From: Clostridium_AM tanneri
GTDB taxonomy: Bacteria; Bacillota; Clostridia; Clostridiales; Clostridiaceae
DNA length: 64,000 nt
Assembly: GCF_033659955.1 (NCBI RefSeq)
Contig: NZ_JARUJP010000011.1
Location: 59,651-123,650 of the forward strand
Reading direction: 5' to 3'
Shown here: one piece after another, positions 44,953 through 53,896 of the stretch
Layout: each line of letters opens with the position of its first letter
How positions within the stretch are numbered: position 1 is the stretch's first letter
The notes under the pieces: generated by a model
Seen by the model: only the letters and a program-made list of their open reading frames with translations
Databases searched by the model: none
What the model was told of the DNA's origin: nothing
Made by a program: the position numbers and the translations under genes

Positions 44953-45243
44953 ATGGAGAAAAAAGAAACAAAGTTAGAAGAAAAAAAGAGTGTTCTGAAT
45001 CTTGAAAATAGAAAAAGATTAATACTAAACGGAGTAGTAGAGGTAATAAGCTTTAATGAAGAGCAGATAGTACTAAATACTAACCTAGGGAGTCTTAATA
45101 TCAAAGGAGCAGGACTTAAGATGAATAAATTAGACGTTCAAAATGGGGATGTTATAATAGTAGGCACTATAAATTCCTGTATTTATACTAATAGTGAAAT
45201 TAAAAAAGAAAAACAAAGCTTAGTTTCAAAACTATTTAAATAG
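44953..45243 (+). CDS. yabP: Sporulation protein YabP
   Basis: A 96-residue protein with the YabP fold pattern: NRKRLILNGVVEVISFNEEQIVLNTNLGSLNIKGAGLKMNKLDVQNGDVIIVG, residues 20-72. YabP with YabQ is required for spore cortex formation in the mother cell in relatives. ATG follows GGAGGGG. A lysine-rich tail precedes the stop, and yabQ begins 8 bp later, so the two are co-transcribed from the sigma-E-like promoter upstream. Confidence 0.9.
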   Translation: MEKKETKLEEKKSVLNLENRKRLILNGVVEVISFNEEQIVLNTNLGSLNIKGAGLKMNKLDVQNGDVIIVGTINSCIYTNSEIKKEKQSLVSKLFK

Positions 45244-45251
45244 GTGCAACT

Positions 45252-45662
45252 ATGATAATCTCAATAAGTGAACAATTTAGGTTAGTTATATTTAGCCTAA
45301 TTGCAGGAATAATAACTGGTGTATTATTCGATTCTTATAGACTAATAAGAGGATTTAGTAGTGTAAACAAGATAATAACTTTTATTGAAGATACCTTGTT
45401 TTGGATATTTACAGCTGTTGTAGTATTTATATTCCTGCTATACACAAATTATGCATACATAGGTGCATATGTCTATATGTGCATAGCTATAGGTATATAT
45501 CTTTATATTAAATTGTTAAGTCATATTTTCATAAAATCTCAATATAAGGTATTAGGAATACTAGGAAAGGTGCTTAGAATTAGCAGAAACTTAATACTAT
45601 ACCCTTTTCAAGTTATAGTTTATAGCATTAAAAGAAAAAATAAAGGAAATTATAAAAAATAG
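45252..45662 (+). CDS. yabQ: Spore cortex biosynthesis membrane protein YabQ
   Basis: A 136-residue membrane protein with about three to four hydrophobic segments (residues 9-28, 41-62 and 65-90) and a basic cytoplasmic tail. The motif GVLFDSYRLIRGF near residue 24 is typical of YabQ. It is needed for cortex synthesis with YabP in Bacillus. It follows yabP by 8 bp; the ribosome binding site (TAGGTGC) is inside the intergene. Confidence 0.88.
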   Translation: MIISISEQFRLVIFSLIAGIITGVLFDSYRLIRGFSSVNKIITFIEDTLFWIFTAVVVFIFLLYTNYAYIGAYVYMCIAIGIYLYIKLLSHIFIKSQYKVLGILGKVLRISRNLILYPFQVIVYSIKRKNKGNYKK

Positions 45663-45746
45663 CTTGAAGAAAATTGAAAATCAAATTAAAATATAGATAT
45701 GGCCTTTATAAAAATAATCTCCTTTGAGGGAATATGGTGATTACAC

Positions 45747-46019
45747 ATGAATAATAAAATCAAAGGAAAAAGTATAATCATTGTTTTAATAATCTGTTAT
45801 GTATTTTATATATTTATAAGTCAACAGATAACTATGCATAAGATAAAAAGCCAAATATCAGATAAAAAGATAGAGGAACAAAAGGTAAAAGAAAAAAATC
45901 AGAAATTACAGGATGAAGTTAAAATGTCCAAATCAGACATGTATATAGAGAAGCTAGCAAGAGAAAGACTAGGTCTTATTAAACAAGGTGAGACTCCTGT
46001 AATAGATAGTAAAAATTAA
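45747..46019 (+). CDS. divIC: Septum formation initiator DivIC
   Basis: A 90-residue single-pass membrane protein. The membrane helix spans residues 9-27, and a coiled-coil region (about 35-70, rich in Lys/Glu/Gln) follows on the outside. The C-terminal motif YIEKLARERLGLIKQGE (residues about 67-83) is the DivIC/FtsB signature. It forms part of the FtsL-DivIB-DivIC complex at the division site. Position between yabQ and the S1-domain gene matches the Bacillus order. Confidence 0.9.
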   Translation: MNNKIKGKSIIIVLIICYVFYIFISQQITMHKIKSQISDKKIEEQKVKEKNQKLQDEVKMSKSDMYIEKLARERLGLIKQGETPVIDSKN

Positions 46020-46082
46020 TACTTAGGTTTAAATTATAATTTAATATAAACATTATTTTATTTAAGGAGGAGTCTTTTTAAT

Positions 46083-46493
46083 ATGACCTTAAAGGCAGGA
46101 AGCATACTAGAGGGGATAGTAGTTAACATTACTAGTTTTGGAGCTTTTGTAGAAATTGATGGTAAAACAGGTTTAGTCCATATATCTGAGGTGTCAGATA
46201 CTTATGTGAAAAATATAAGGGATCATCTAAAAGAAAAGGACAAAGTAAAGGTTAAAGTAATTTCAGTAGATGATAATGGAAAGATAAGCCTATCAATAAA
46301 ACAGGCTATGCCAGAGAAAAAAACCTTTAAACCAGCTGAAATAGATTGGTCAAAGGAAAAAGGTAAGCAATCCCAAGGGAATTTCGAAGATAGACTATCT
46401 AGGTTCTTAAAAGATAGTGAGGAGAGATTTCAGGATTTGAAAAAGCACCAAGACACAAAAGGTAGAGGATATAGAAGAACTTCAAATTATTAG
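46083..46493 (+). CDS. S1-domain RNA-binding protein (YabR-like)
   Basis: A 136-residue protein. Residues 3-72 are one S1 domain (AGSILEGIVVNITSFGAFVEIDGKTGLVHISEVSDTYVKNI ... GKISLSIKQA). The remainder is a basic, low-complexity tail with SRFLKDSEERFQDLKKHQ. It probably binds RNA or ribosomes, although the target is unknown. The ribosome binding site is AAGGAGGAG. It is the last gene before the tRNA array, as yabR is in Bacillus, and is closed by a terminator. Confidence 0.9.
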   Translation: MTLKAGSILEGIVVNITSFGAFVEIDGKTGLVHISEVSDTYVKNIRDHLKEKDKVKVKVISVDDNGKISLSIKQAMPEKKTFKPAEIDWSKEKGKQSQGNFEDRLSRFLKDSEERFQDLKKHQDTKGRGYRRTSNY

Positions 46494-46498
46494 TTTAT

Positions 46499-46525
46499 AA
46501 GAGGCTATGTATTAGCCTCTTTTAT
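46499..46525 (+). terminator. Terminator after the S1-domain gene
   Basis: A perfect 9-bp stem AAGAGGCTA/TAGCCTCTT with a 5-nt loop, ending in TTTT. Confidence 0.8.
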
Positions 46526-46616
46526 GTTATTCAATATAACAAAGCTAAATAATACTTGCTAAATAGAACACATTTTAACCTTATAAATAATATAAAAAAT
46601 AAAGTTAAAAAAGTTG

Positions 46617-46645
46617 TTGACAATAGTAGATATATATAATATAAT
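46617..46645 (+). promoter_or_regulatory. Consensus promoter of the tRNA array
   Basis: TTGACA (46617-46622), a 17-bp spacer and TATAAT (46640-46645) are perfect sigma-A elements. Transcription would begin about 30 nt before the first tRNA. Confidence 0.85.
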
Positions 46646-46681
46646 TTATTATGTCGTCAGGAAATAACAAGTGATGACAAT

Positions 46682-46770
46682 GCTGAAGTGGCGGAACTGG
46701 CAGACGCACAGGACTTAAAATCCTGCGGGCCTTAAAACCCGTACCGGTTCGATTCCGGTCTTCAGCACCA
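46682..46770 (+). tRNA. tRNA-Leu (TAA anticodon), copy 1
   Basis: An 89-nt class II tRNA. Acceptor GCTGAAG pairs with CTTCAGC, anticodon loop CTTAAAA, a long variable arm (CGGGCCTTAAAACCCG), T-loop GTTCGATTC and encoded CCA. Confidence 0.96.
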
Positions 46771-46774
46771 ATAT

Positions 46775-46850
<76 letters not shown>

Positions 46851-46861
46851 ATTTAAAACGT

Positions 46862-46938
46862 GGCGGAATAGCTCAGCTGGCTAGAGCATTCGGTTCATAC
46901 CCGAAGTGTCGTAGGTTCAAGTCCTATTTCCGCTACCA
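46862..46938 (+). tRNA. Elongator tRNA-Met (CAT anticodon), copy 1
   Basis: A 77-nt tRNA. Acceptor GGCGGAA pairs with TTCCGCT (one G-U at position 1-72) and the anticodon loop is TTCATAC. The loop and stem match elongator Met rather than lysidine-modified Ile tRNA. CCA is encoded. Confidence 0.92.
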
Positions 46939-46944
46939 TATAAC

Positions 46945-47033
46945 GCTGAAGTGGCGGAACTGGCAGACGCACAGGACTTAAAATCCTGCGGGCCTTAAAA
47001 CCCGTACCGGTTCGATTCCGGTCTTCAGCACCA
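46945..47033 (+). tRNA. tRNA-Leu (TAA anticodon), copy 2
   Basis: Identical to the copy at 46682-46770, including the variable arm and encoded CCA. It starts 6 nt after the first tRNA-Met. Confidence 0.96.
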
Positions 47034-47037
47034 ATAT

Positions 47038-47113
<76 letters not shown>

Positions 47114-47124
47114 ATTTAAAATAT

Positions 47125-47201
47125 GGCGGAATAGCTCAGCTGGCTAGAGCATTCGGTTCATACCCGAAGTGTCGTAGGTTCAAGTCCTATTTCCGCTACC
47201 A
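47125..47201 (+). tRNA. Elongator tRNA-Met (CAT anticodon), copy 2
   Basis: Identical to the copy at 46862-46938. It is the last tRNA in the array and is followed directly by the terminator. Confidence 0.92.
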
Positions 47202-47230
47202 AAACCTGTGGTTTAACCACAGGTTTTTTT
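47202..47230 (+). terminator. Terminator of the tRNA array
   Basis: AAACCTGTGG pairs with CCACAGGTTT around TTTAA and ends in a run of seven T, beginning at the base after the last CCA. Confidence 0.88.
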
Positions 47231-47466
47231 ATTTTGCTTATCTTATAGTCTTACCAGATAAATTTCGAATAAAAAACAATAAATCTTAAATTTTAATTTA
47301 AAATTAAAATTTATATATTATAATGTTGAAATATAAAAAAAACTATTTCATGTGACATGGAATATATTGGAAAATATTTTTTTTGCCCTTTAATTGTCTA
47401 AATATCATGATTATAAAAAAACATAGAAATATATGTCCTAAAAAAAATATATACGCATATCACCTT

Positions 47467-47499
47467 ATGACATTTATTTCCAATTACGATTGCTATAAT
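47467..47499 (+). promoter_or_regulatory. Possible spoIIE promoter with 21-bp spacing
   Basis: In the 332-bp gap before spoIIE, ATGACA (47467-47472) and TATAAT (47494-47499) are separated by 21 bp. Unusually long spacing is known for Spo0A-activated sigma-A promoters such as B. subtilis spoIIE and spoIIG. One near-match to a Spo0A box, TGTCTAA (47395-47401, consensus TGTCGAA), lies about 65 bp upstream. The rest of the gap (47231-47460) is AT-rich and shows nothing else I can support. Confidence 0.4.
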
Positions 47500-47533
47500 A
47501 AAGAAAGTAATTCTATAAGGTGGGTGGTATGTA

Positions 47534-49921
47534 ATGCAGTACGGAGTAGAGCTTTTTCCGTATCAAAGAATTGGAAAATTAAAAGGTGAGGAAAAAAAAT
47601 ATAGGCTTAAGGATTTACCAATAATAATGACGTTAGGTATTTATTTTTTATCAGCTTTCCTTATTGGCAGAGTACTTATGATAAATCTTATGGCTCCATT
47701 TGGATTAGCATTCCTAGTTGCAGTAATTGTTTCAGAGGAGCGAAGGATAGCATTAGTATCAGGTTGTGGTACGTTATTAGGATATGTTTCGTTATATAAC
47801 AATGTTAAGAATTTGCCTATGTATTTTATAATAACTGCTTCTTTAATGCTCTTAACTCATATAATAAAGTATATGGATAGAAAAAGGAAATTATTACTAA
47901 TATTTGGTGTTGCTTTTATAGAAATTTTATTTTATAAGTTACTTATTGTTAAAATTGCATTTGTAATAGCTTTTTTAAACTCTTTTTTTGAAGTCATGTG
48001 CATATTTCCACTATATTTTATTATTAATTATTCTATAATATGCTTCAAGGAGTTAAAAACTAGACATTTATATAGTAATGAAGAAATAATCAGTATGTGT
48101 ATAACTATATCCTTAGCTATTGCAGGAACATGGGGGACAAGTATTCAAGGGGTATCTTTAAGGAATATAATAGCTTTAACATTTATTCTAGTAGTTGGGT
48201 ACATAAAAGGAAGTTCTTCTGGTGCAGCTGCGGGAGTAGCTATGGGTACCATAATTGGTGTGACATCTAATGATATGATTACCTTTATTGGCGTTTACGG
48301 TTTGTGTGGATTAATATCTGGTATATTTAGGGAAACAGGAAAATTGATGAGCGCCTTAGCTTATTTAGTAGCCTTTGCAGTACTCAAGATGTATTCGGAT
48401 ATAGGTGTACAATTCAAGATCATAGAGGTTGTTCTAAGCAGCACAGTATTTATTGCTATTCCTGAAAAGTTCTATAAAAAGTTGGAGTTAGAATTAGACT
48501 GGCAGAAAAAAGAGGAACATCTCAGAGAAAACTATGCTGAAAAGATTAAAGAAATATTAATGGACAAACTAAATAGTTTTGCAGATGTATTAGGTAACAT
48601 GTCCCATACTCTTGAAAAACTAGCTGACAACGACAAACTTACTCTAAAGAATAAGAGTAGTGCGTTAATAGAAAATCTTGCGGACAGAGTTTGTGCAGAT
48701 TGTAATATGAAATCCATGTGCTGGAGAAGAGAAACTTTTTATACTTACAACGCTTTCGGAGAATTGATACAAAACTATCAGGAAAGCAAGAAAGAAATAC
48801 CTTTTGAAATAGAGCGAAAGTGTACAAGACGTTCTGCACTTATAAAGAATACAGAAGAAATCGTAAATAACTATATAATTAATGAGATGTGGAGAAGTAG
48901 GCTAAGTGAGTGTAGAGAACTGTTATCGCAGCAGATTAGTAACATGGGTAACTCTGTATCTGAGATAGTAGAAGAGTTTAATGTTGATATAAAATTTAAT
49001 GTTGACATTGAAAATAGTATAAGGAGAATATTAAATAAAAATAATATCACATATAGGGATGTATTTTGCTTTAACAATAAAAATGATAGACTAGTGATAA
49101 ATATATCTATGGAGGCTTGTGGCGGAAGTCAATTATGTATAAAGAAAGTTCTGCCTTTAATTAATGAGGTCACAGGAAAATGTATGTGTATAAGTGATGA
49201 GGGGTGCAATATAGATCCTCTAATGAAGTCCTGTAACGTGACCTTCGAAGAAACTCCAAAATATCATGTAGCAGCATATGTTAGCAGAAAGAGTAAAGAA
49301 GGGGAAAAATGTAATGGGGATAGTTATAGTTTTGGAAAACTTTCAGATGGAACTTATATGACAATAATTAGTGATGGAATGGGGTCAGGTCCCCAGGCAG
49401 GACAGGAAAGTAGCGCTGCAGTAGAATTAATAGAGAGGTTTGCTAAGGTAGGCTTTAATAAACTTACAGCTATAAATACCGTTAATTCTTTAATGAGCAT
49501 AAAGTTCTCTGAGGATGAGAAATTTTCTACCCTAGATTTAAGTAGTATAGATTTATATGAGGGAGAGATAGACTTCATGAAGGTAGGTGCTGTAGCTAGT
49601 TTTATAAAAAGGGGAGATGAGGTTGAGGTAATAAAATCTAAGACATTACCTATAGGTGTTTTGGACAAACCAGATATTGACATAACTAAAAAGAAAATAA
49701 AAAATGGTGACTTTATAATAATGATAAGTGATGGAATACTTGATTATGAGAGTGAAGCAGCAGGTAAGGTAGACTGGATGGTTGATTTTTTAAAAAATGC
49801 AAAGTTTAATGATGCAAGGGAACTGTCTGAAGCAATAATAAGTAAGGCGAAGGAGTTGAGCGGCGGAAGAGCAAAAGACGATATGACTGTAGTTGTAGAA
49901 AAGGTCTATAGTCTATACTAA
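47534..49921 (+). CDS. spoIIE: Stage II sporulation protein E (SpoIIE) phosphatase
   Basis: A 795-residue serine phosphatase that dephosphorylates SpoIIAA, freeing sigma-F in the forespore, and associates with FtsZ. About ten N-terminal membrane helices (residues 30-310) are followed by a central regulatory region with a cysteine cluster (RVCADCNMKSMCW near 383). The C-terminal PP2C phosphatase domain (about 590-795) has SDGMGSGPQAGQES and ISDGILDYE, the metal-binding Asp residues intact. The start ATG has GGTGGG upstream. It stands alone between the tRNA array and tilS, as in Bacillus. Confidence 0.95.
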   Translation: MQYGVELFPYQRIGKLKGEEKKYRLKDLPIIMTLGIYFLSAFLIGRVLMINLMAPFGLAFLVAVIVSEERRIALVSGCGTLLGYVSLYNNVKNLPMYFIITASLMLLTHIIKYMDRKRKLLLIFGVAFIEILFYKLLIVKIAFVIAFLNSFFEVMCIFPLYFIINYSIICFKELKTRHLYSNEEIISMCITISLAIAGTWGTSIQGVSLRNIIALTFILVVGYIKGSSSGAAAGVAMGTIIGVTSNDMITFIGVYGLCGLISGIFRETGKLMSALAYLVAFAVLKMYSDIGVQFKIIEVVLSSTVFIAIPEKFYKKLELELDWQKKEEHLRENYAEKIKEILMDKLNSFADVLGNMSHTLEKLADNDKLTLKNKSSALIENLADRVCADCNMKSMCWRRETFYTYNAFGELIQNYQESKKEIPFEIERKCTRRSALIKNTEEIVNNYIINEMWRSRLSECRELLSQQISNMGNSVSEIVEEFNVDIKFNVDIENSIRRILNKNNITYRDVFCFNNKNDRLVINISMEACGGSQLCIKKVLPLINEVTGKCMCISDEGCNIDPLMKSCNVTFEETPKYHVAAYVSRKSKEGEKCNGDSYSFGKLSDGTYMTIISDGMGSGPQAGQESSAAVELIERFAKVGFNKLTAINTVNSLMSIKFSEDEKFSTLDLSSIDLYEGEIDFMKVGAVASFIKRGDEVEVIKSKTLPIGVLDKPDIDITKKKIKNGDFIIMISDGILDYESEAAGKVDWMVDFLKNAKFNDARELSEAIISKAKELSGGRAKDDMTVVVEKVYSLY

Positions 49922-49928
49922 ATAAGGG

Positions 49929-49976
49929 CTCAAGGACTAAATGTACATTTATTATAATGTATATTTAGTTCTTGAG
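49929..49976. other. Long hairpin after spoIIE without U-tract
   Basis: Two 20-nt arms (49929-49948 and 49957-49976) pair completely if two G-U pairs are allowed, around an 8-nt loop. No T-run follows on either strand, so it is not a standard terminator. It may protect the spoIIE mRNA 3' end or be a processing site. Confidence 0.55.
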
Positions 49977-50085
49977 GATTTAACAGATTCAAAATTTATT
50001 AGAGGTTACTCTACATTATTAATTTATTATGGTATAATAAAGTACATATTGTTGTTAAAAAAAACTATTTTAGGAAGTGTTTGCT

Positions 50086-51474
50086 TTGATAGATAAGGTC
50101 TTGAAAACTATAAAAGATAATAATATGTTTCAAAGAGGAGATAAAGTAATAGTGGCTGTTTCTGGGGGACCAGATTCTATAGCGCTTTTAAATATTTTAC
50201 ATGAACTTAAAAAGGATTTACAAATAGAAATTTGCGCTGCTCACGTCAACCATTGTCTAAGAGGAGAGGAAGCAGATGCAGATGAAGAATATGTAAGAAG
50301 ATTTTGTGAAAATTTAAATATAAATTTTAAGAGTAAAAGAGTTGATATAAATGAATTGGCAAAGGCTAGAAATATATCATCTGAAACTGCAGGTAGAGAA
50401 GTTAGATATGAGTTTTTTCGGAAGCTAAGGGAAGATATTAAAGCTCAAAAAGTAGCAATAGCACATAATGCCAATGATCAAGCAGAAACTGTTTTAATGA
50501 GGATTATGAGAGGAACAGGATTAGAAGGTTTAATAGGAATAAGACCTGTTAGAGATGAAATTTTTGTAAGGCCAATAATAAATAACACCAGAGAAGAGGT
50601 AGAAGAGTATTGTAGAAAAAATAAGCTTAACCCAAGAATCGATAAAACAAATTTTCAATCTATATATTCTAGAAACAAGATAAGACTAGAATTGATACCT
50701 TATATTCAGCAGAACTTTAATAAAGATATTATAAGTGTCTTAAATAGATTAGCTGATACTATAAAAACAGACAATGATTACTTAGAGATAATATCCAAAG
50801 AGAAATATAAAAAATATTGTGAAATTAGTGAAAAAAAAGTTATAATATCTAAAGAAGCCTTTCTAGAACATCAGTCTATAATTACTAGGATTATAAGATT
50901 AGCTCTATATAATATAACTGGTAGTCTGAATAACTTTGAAAAAATTCACATTTATGATGTTATGGATATTCAAAAGAACACTACTGGTAAAAGAATATGT
51001 CTTCCAAAGGATGTATACATATTAAATAATTACGGAGATATAATTGTTCATGATGGCAGTAGCTATAATAAAGAGGTGAACACTAAAGAGTACTTGTTAA
51101 GGGAAGGGGTTAACAAGTTAAAGGAGCTTAAACTAAGAGTTGCTATTAGAATAATTGATGCTGAGAGTAGGATGAACTTTAGAAGTACGGAACTTATAAA
51201 ATATTTTGATTATGATAAGATTGGTGGAAATATGACACTAAGATTTAGAAGGGACGGAGATAGAATTATACCTTTAGGTATGGTTGGAAGTAAAAAATTA
51301 AAGGATTTATTTATAGATTTAAAAATTCCTAAAGAACAGAGGAATGAGATACCATTAATATGTTTTAATGATCAGATAGCATGGATTGTTGGATATAGAG
51401 TAAGTGAGTCTTTTAAGATTAGTAAGAATACAAGAAAAGTTTTAGAAGTAAAAATTGAAAGTGAGGAGTCTTAG
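50086..51474 (+). CDS. tilS: tRNA(Ile)-lysidine synthetase
   Basis: Converts C34 of the CAU-anticodon tRNA-Ile to lysidine so that it reads AUA. The N-type ATP pyrophosphatase P-loop VAVSGGPDSIALLNIL lies near residue 23, followed by AAHVNHCLRGEEAD and AHNANDQAETVLMRIMRGTGLEGL. A C-terminal TilS substrate-binding domain (RFRRDGDRIIPLGMVGSKKLKDLFID) ends the 463-residue protein. The start is most likely TTG at 50086, after AGGAAGTG; GTG 50077 is inside that ribosome binding site. It lies 1 bp from hpt, a conserved pair. Confidence 0.94.
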   Translation: MIDKVLKTIKDNNMFQRGDKVIVAVSGGPDSIALLNILHELKKDLQIEICAAHVNHCLRGEEADADEEYVRRFCENLNINFKSKRVDINELAKARNISSETAGREVRYEFFRKLREDIKAQKVAIAHNANDQAETVLMRIMRGTGLEGLIGIRPVRDEIFVRPIINNTREEVEEYCRKNKLNPRIDKTNFQSIYSRNKIRLELIPYIQQNFNKDIISVLNRLADTIKTDNDYLEIISKEKYKKYCEISEKKVIISKEAFLEHQSIITRIIRLALYNITGSLNNFEKIHIYDVMDIQKNTTGKRICLPKDVYILNNYGDIIVHDGSSYNKEVNTKEYLLREGVNKLKELKLRVAIRIIDAESRMNFRSTELIKYFDYDKIGGNMTLRFRRDGDRIIPLGMVGSKKLKDLFIDLKIPKEQRNEIPLICFNDQIAWIVGYRVSESFKISKNTRKVLEVKIESEES

Positions 51475-51475
51475 A

Positions 51476-52012
51476 ATGAAGAAGGATATAAAGCAGGTAT
51501 TATTTGAAGAAGAGCAGTTGAGAAACAGAATAAGAGAATTAGGTAATGAGATAAGTAAGGATTATGAAGGAAAGGATTTATTGCTTATTGGGATTTTGAA
51601 AGGGTCTGTTCCTTTTATGGCTGACTTGATAAAAGAAGTAACTATTCCATGTAGTATAGATTTTATGGCAGTTTCTAGTTATGGAAACTCAACAAAAACT
51701 TCTGGTGTAGTAAGGATTTTAAAGGACTTAGACTTTGAAATAGAGAATAAACACATATTAATAGTAGAGGATATAATAGACTCAGGAATAACTCTCAGAT
51801 ATTTAACAGAGTATCTGAAAGGAAGAAAAGCTGCTAGTATTGAAATAGCTGCACTTTTAAGCAAACCTGAAAGAAGGACAGAGGAAGTAAATGCTAAATA
51901 CATAGGGTTTAATGTTCCTGATTACTTTTTGGTGGGATATGGACTGGATTATAGTGAGAAATACAGAAACTTGCCTTACATTGGTATATTAAAAGAAGAA
52001 GTTTATAGATAA
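51476..52012 (+). CDS. hpt: Hypoxanthine phosphoribosyltransferase
   Basis: Salvages hypoxanthine and guanine with PRPP. The 178-residue sequence has the type I PRTase features: LLIGILKGSVPFMADLI, DFMAVSSYG, the PRPP loop ILIVEDIIDSGITLRYL (near residue 94) and the C-terminal FLVGYGLDYSEKYRNLPYIG. ATG at 51476 follows GAGGAGTC and is 1 bp after the tilS stop. The order tilS-hpt-ftsH is conserved in Firmicutes. Confidence 0.96.
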   Translation: MKKDIKQVLFEEEQLRNRIRELGNEISKDYEGKDLLLIGILKGSVPFMADLIKEVTIPCSIDFMAVSSYGNSTKTSGVVRILKDLDFEIENKHILIVEDIIDSGITLRYLTEYLKGRKAASIEIAALLSKPERRTEEVNAKYIGFNVPDYFLVGYGLDYSEKYRNLPYIGILKEEVYR

Positions 52013-52027
52013 TTAATATTAAATTTA

Positions 52028-52056
52028 TTGTAAAGAAAATTTCGTTATGATACAAT
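52028..52056 (+). promoter_or_regulatory. ftsH promoter
   Basis: TTGTAA (52028-52033) and TACAAT (52051-52056) with a 17-bp spacer, 38 bp before ftsH. No CIRCE or CtsR box is seen nearby. Confidence 0.5.
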
Positions 52057-52093
52057 TTTACATTATAAAGCTAGAAAGAAAGGGGGGCCTGTA

Positions 52094-53896
52094 GTGAAGA
52101 AGTTTTCAAGCGCAACGGCCTGGGTTATAGTATTTGTGTTTGTAATTCTTGCAGCTATGATGCTTGTAAGAACTAATGAAGGTTCAACAGCTATTAGTTT
52201 TAATGAATTTCAAAAATATTGGTTAGATAACAATATAAAAAGTTTCCAAGTAAGAGAAGATAAGATGACTGTAATAGGTAATTTGAAAGATGGTACACAA
52301 TATGAAACTGTAGTTCCCTCAGAAAGATTATTTCAGTTTATAGGAGATCATCCTAAGAATGGAGACATAAAGGAGATATATGTCAAACCCGCAACGGTTC
52401 CTATGTGGATACAATATCTACCTACCGTTTTATTAATACTTATGCTCGTCGCTTTTTGGTTCATGTTTATGCAACAGTCCCAAGGCGGTGGTGGTAACCG
52501 GAATGTAATGAATTTTGGGAAGAGTAGAGCTAAAATGGCAACACCGGATAAAAAGAAGGTAACTTTTGATGATGTTGCAGGAGCTGATGAGGAAAAAGAG
52601 GAATTAGCTGAAATAGTAGATTTCTTAAAACAACCTAAAAAATATATAGAGATGGGAGCTAGAATACCAAAAGGGGTTCTTTTAGTTGGACCTCCTGGAA
52701 CAGGTAAAACTCTACTTGCAAAAGCTATAGCAGGAGAAGCAGGAGTACCTTTCTTTAGTATATCAGGTTCTGACTTTGTAGAAATGTTTGTTGGGGTTGG
52801 AGCTTCTAGGGTTAGGGATTTATTTGATCAGGCTAAAAAGAACTCTCCTTGTATTATATTTATAGATGAAATCGACGCAGTTGGAAGACAAAGGGGAGCT
52901 GGTCTTGGTGGTGGTCACGATGAAAGAGAACAAACTTTAAACCAGTTACTAGTTGAGATGGATGGATTTGGTGCAAATGAAGGAATAATAATGATAGCAG
53001 CAACAAATAGGCCAGATATACTAGATCCGGCGCTTTTAAGACCAGGAAGATTTGACAGACAAATATTGGTCGGTGCTCCAGATGTTAAAGGAAGAGAAGA
53101 GATTCTTAAAGTACACTCTAAAAATAAACCTTTAGCAGAGGAAGTTAAATTAGATATTTTAGCAAAAAGAACACCAGGCTTTACTGGTGCAGATCTAGAG
53201 AATTTAATGAACGAATCAGCACTTTTGGCTGTTAGAAAAGATAGAAACCTAATAGGTATGGATGAGTTAGAAGAGGCTGTAACTAGAGTAATAGCAGGAC
53301 CAGAGAAGAAAAGTAGAGTTATTGCAGAAGAGGATAGAAGACTTACTGCTTATCATGAAGCTGGTCACGCTGTAGTAATGAAACTATTACCTACTGCAGA
53401 TCCAGTCCATCAGATAAGTATAATACCAAGAGGTATGGCAGGTGGGTATACAATGCATCTTCCAGAAAAGGATACAGCTTACATGTCTAAAACGAAACTT
53501 GAGGATGAAATAGTTGGACTTCTTGGAGGAAGAGTTGCGGAGAAACTCATAATAGGAGATATTAGCACAGGTGCAAAAAATGATATTGATAGAGCAACTA
53601 CAATAGCTAGAAAAATGGTTATGGATTATGGTATGAGTGACTTAGGTCCAATAGCCTTTGGATCAGGACATGATGAAGTTTTCCTAGGAAGAGATTTGGG
53701 AAAAGGTAGAAACTTTAGTGAAGAAGTAGCCTTTGAAATAGATAAAGGAATTAGAAAATTTATAGACGATGGATATAAGAAGGCAGAGACTTTGCTAACT
53801 GAAAATACGGCAAAGCTTCATGCGGTTGCTAAGGCTCTTCTTGAAAAAGAAAAGCTTGAAGCTGACGAATTTGAGGAAATATTTAATAACGCATAA
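52094..53896 (+). CDS. ftsH: ATP-dependent zinc metalloprotease FtsH
   Basis: A 600-residue membrane AAA+ protease for quality control and regulated proteolysis. Two N-terminal membrane helices (about residues 8-25 and 109-127) flank an extracytoplasmic segment. The AAA domain has Walker A GPPGTGKT, Walker B FIDEIDAVGRQRG and the second region of homology ATNRPDILDPALLRPGRFDRQI. The zinc site HEAGH lies near residue 421, with the third ligand Asp in GAKNDIDRAT. The start is GTG at 52094 after GGGGGG. A terminator follows directly. Confidence 0.96.
   Translation: MKKFSSATAWVIVFVFVILAAMMLVRTNEGSTAISFNEFQKYWLDNNIKSFQVREDKMTVIGNLKDGTQYETVVPSERLFQFIGDHPKNGDIKEIYVKPATVPMWIQYLPTVLLILMLVAFWFMFMQQSQGGGGNRNVMNFGKSRAKMATPDKKKVTFDDVAGADEEKEELAEIVDFLKQPKKYIEMGARIPKGVLLVGPPGTGKTLLAKAIAGEAGVPFFSISGSDFVEMFVGVGASRVRDLFDQAKKNSPCIIFIDEIDAVGRQRGAGLGGGHDEREQTLNQLLVEMDGFGANEGIIMIAATNRPDILDPALLRPGRFDRQILVGAPDVKGREEILKVHSKNKPLAEEVKLDILAKRTPGFTGADLENLMNESALLAVRKDRNLIGMDELEEAVTRVIAGPEKKSRVIAEEDRRLTAYHEAGHAVVMKLLPTADPVHQISIIPRGMAGGYTMHLPEKDTAYMSKTKLEDEIVGLLGGRVAEKLIIGDISTGAKNDIDRATTIARKMVMDYGMSDLGPIAFGSGHDEVFLGRDLGKGRNFSEEVAFEIDKGIRKFIDDGYKKAETLLTENTAKLHAVAKALLEKEKLEADEFEEIFNNA

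Noticed and set aside
46862..46938. Possible lysidine-type tRNA-Ile (CAT), given tilS nearby
   Set aside because: The anticodon loop TTCATAC and stem CGG/CCG fit elongator tRNA-Met, and the acceptor GGCGGAA matches Bacillus tRNA-Met rather than tRNA-Ile2.
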